From contig JACKBC010000011.1 of NCBI GenBank assembly GCA_020634755.1, positions 62,001 through 126,000 of the forward strand: a stretch of 64,000 bases of DNA, written 5' to 3'. The stretch is from Caldilineaceae bacterium (GTDB lineage Bacteria; Chloroflexota; Anaerolineae; Caldilineales; Caldilineaceae). Shown in pieces: positions 63,501 to 64,000 of this stretch. Within the stretch, counting starts at the first letter, position 1; every line of letters begins with the position of its first letter. Position numbers and translations under genes: made by a program. The notes beneath the pieces were generated by a model that saw only the letters and a program-made list of their open reading frames with translations, did no database searches and had not been told where the DNA came from.

Positions 63501-64000
63501 CCGTGGAGCGAAAGCGGCATTACGTGGGCCAATGCGCCCATCATTGGTGGCAGCTCGCTGGATACGTTGGGCGCAGTCAACAGCGACCAATGGGTCGAGT
63601 ACAATGTGACTGCCGCCATTACGGGCAATGGGCTCGTTTCATTTGCCCTGGATACCACTTCCAGCAACAGCCTGCTCTTTAGCTCCAAAGAAGGCGTCCA
63701 CGCGCCCGAATTAATCGTCATCTATGGCGATGGAACCGGTGGCGGCGGCGGTAGCGGCAGTGGACCTACCAATCAGCCCCCCACGGCAAATGCCGGTGTC
63801 AATCAGACCATAACGCTGCCCAGTAGCGCCGTGCTTAGCGGATCGGCCACTGATGACGGCTTGCCTAATCCGCCAAACGCGCTGACCTATGCCTGGAGCA
63901 AACAGGCCGGACCGGGCGGCGTGACCTTTGGTGACGTCAGCAACCCAAGTACAACGGCTAGCTTTGCCCAGGCCGGCACATACACATTGCGGCTGACGGC
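60549..64000 (+). CDS. Giant secreted protein with shared N-terminal module, PKD-like and DNRLRE/CBM96-like domains (runs off the window)
   Basis: The frame is open from ATG 60549 to the right edge (1150 codons, no stop), so the C-terminus is missing. GGGAGA precedes the ATG; the signal core is VLVCVLLLFSIFSLVGSSAL. The shared module (~35-430) shows ESKLWIHDGYWWGSL and SSKADVLWDAASQKLYVVSH. After a Gly-rich linker come a PKD/K019-like domain (from ~438), a DNRLRE/CBM96-like domain (~541-697, starting ALTFAAVADALVKSSSATSN), two nearly identical PKD-like repeats, a second DNRLRE-like domain (~902-1058) and a further PKD-like domain at the edge. The domains are typical of carbohydrate-binding surface proteins. 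An LPLI-type tail would be predicted beyond the window. Confidence 0.9.
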   Translation, partial: MKTPNLFVGRHGWRVLVCVLLLFSIFSLVGSSALQAADAVDAGYRTFSFGSTCNSTPTGEKPESKLWIHDGYWWGSLCNGGANEYHICRLDLSTQDWIDTQTVLDDRPSSKADVLWDAASQKLYVVSHVFTTSGASTSSSSDWGRLYRYSYNAGNKTYVLDSGFPVNVTRGKSETLTIAKDATGQLWVTYVEGSKVMVNHSRNGNDADWGTPYQLPVNGSNVSSDDISAIIAYENYIGIMWSNQSAKIMYFARHDSNNADDQSWQSVSAYNPGGSGADDHINLKTLQSDSAGRIFAVTKTSFSSATDPLILLLVCSGPPCTSPNQWSAHLVYTEGNGDTRPILLIDTDHRELHVFTTNTGSGGEIRHKTSSLDSISFPAGEGDLFIGQSGDNKINNPTSTKQNVNAASGIVVLASSQTTDYYYHNYIDLGGGSGGGGGPTNQPPVVSAGPDQAVTLPAAATLSGVASDDGLPNPPASLITTWSQQSGPGSVTFANANSANTTASFTQAGTYVLRLTANDGSLTSFDEATITVNDASGGGGASALTFAAVADALVKSSSATSNYGADSVLRLRGGSEPLYNSYLQFNVSGLSGAVQSAKLRLYVTDGSDVGGAVYAVSNNGSDNALWTEGGVTWANAPVISGGPLTTLGAINADQWAEYDVTAAISGNGLFSFGLNTSSSNSAYFSSREGANPPQLVITVDSGSGGGPTNQPPTVNAGADQTITLPSGATLAGVVNDDGVSGPLTQSWSQVSGPGAASFANANQLDTAVTFPAAGAYVLRLTANDGEYTISDDVTITVNEASAANQPPTVNAGADQTITLPSGATLAGVVNDDGVSGPLTQSWSQVSGSGAASFANANQLDTAVTLPAAGAYVLRLTANDGEYTISDDVTITVNAAPGGGSSGELTFTAAADALVKSSSATRNYGAYNYLRLRGGNQPLYNSYVQFNVAGVSGAVQSAKLRLYVTDGSDVGGSVYAVSNNGSNGAPWSESGITWANAPIIGGSSLDTLGAVNSDQWVEYNVTAAITGNGLVSFALDTTSSNSLLFSSKEGVHAPELIVIYGDGTGGGGGSGSGPTNQPPTANAGVNQTITLPSSAVLSGSATDDGLPNPPNALTYAWSKQAGPGGVTFGDVSNPSTTASFAQAGTYTLRLT
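62676..63228 (+). repeat. Recent 285-base tandem duplication of a PKD-like domain
   Basis: The segment 62676-62960 is repeated at 62961-63228 with a 285-base (95-codon) period and only a handful of base changes (for example CCG to TCG, CTTCCCG to CTTGCCG, GGCGAA to GGTGAG). The frame is preserved, so the duplication adds one domain to the protein at 60549. Confidence 0.92.

Overview
The window looks like chromosomal DNA from a GC-rich, probably monoderm bacterium, most likely Chloroflexota (Anaerolineae/Caldilineae type). The basis is a T-box leader in a GC-rich trp locus, RskA-type anti-sigma factors, a capsule locus with no outer-membrane export genes, giant secreted Calx-beta proteins, and secreted proteins ending in a short (F/Y)LP(L/I)I-x-(R/K/Q) tail that I recall from this phylum (from memory, not checked). 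No rRNA or tRNA gene was seen, so the assignment is an inference.

Layout. (1) 1-14037: the end of an ECF42-type sigma factor, then a dispersed tryptophan locus on the + strand: a strong promoter and a tRNA-Trp T-box leader in front of trpE, then trpS, trpG, trpD, trpC and trpF. Between them sit a tautomerase-like gene, a methyltransferase-like gene, a LysE exporter, an APH-fold kinase, a HAD phosphatase and a membrane-bound spermidine-synthase-like protein. trpA and trpB are not here. Many gaps are filled by heptanucleotide repeat arrays and palindromes. (2) 14015-18553 (minus strand): one ECF sigma factor flanked by two RskA-like anti-sigma factors, then a DUF421 membrane protein. (3) 18912-22137: a secreted ELWxxDGT-repeat protein, a cupin-type glucose-6-phosphate isomerase and a zinc polyol/alcohol dehydrogenase, ended by a clear intrinsic terminator. 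(4) 22664-47324: a large exopolysaccharide locus with an initiating sugar-phosphate transferase, a Wzz/BY-kinase-like protein with degenerate nucleotide motifs, a degenerate GGDEF protein, three glycosyltransferases, a Wzy-like ligase, a Wzx-like flippase, an alginate-lyase-like lipoprotein and a polysaccharide deacetylase. It also holds an unusual set of kinase/ligase-fold proteins: two thymidylate-kinase-like, one HprK-like, two APH-like (one fused to a methyltransferase-like domain) and one ATP-grasp. (5) 47646-64000: four very large secreted proteins. Three share an N-terminal ~400-residue module; the others carry Calx-beta, PKD, metallophosphoesterase and DNRLRE/CBM96-like domains. Three complete ones end in the LPLI tail; the fourth runs off the window.

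How the parts may work together. The T-box reads uncharged tRNA-Trp and should control trpE and possibly the downstream trp genes. The EPS genes form a Wzx/Wzy-type pathway. The extra kinases probably modify glycans or lipid carriers, or regulate the pathway, but no substrate can be read from sequence. The giant secreted proteins directly downstream are plausible cell-surface or matrix partners of the polysaccharide.

The intergenic DNA is unusually rich in dispersed repeats. I recognise at least six families, named Rpt-1 to Rpt-6 in the feature list; several appear insertion-like and sit next to promoters or start codons. The strongest candidates for undescribed biology are the C-terminal LPLI tail system, the fused versus split methyltransferase/kinase pair in the EPS locus, the shared N-terminal module of the surface proteins, and the repeat families.
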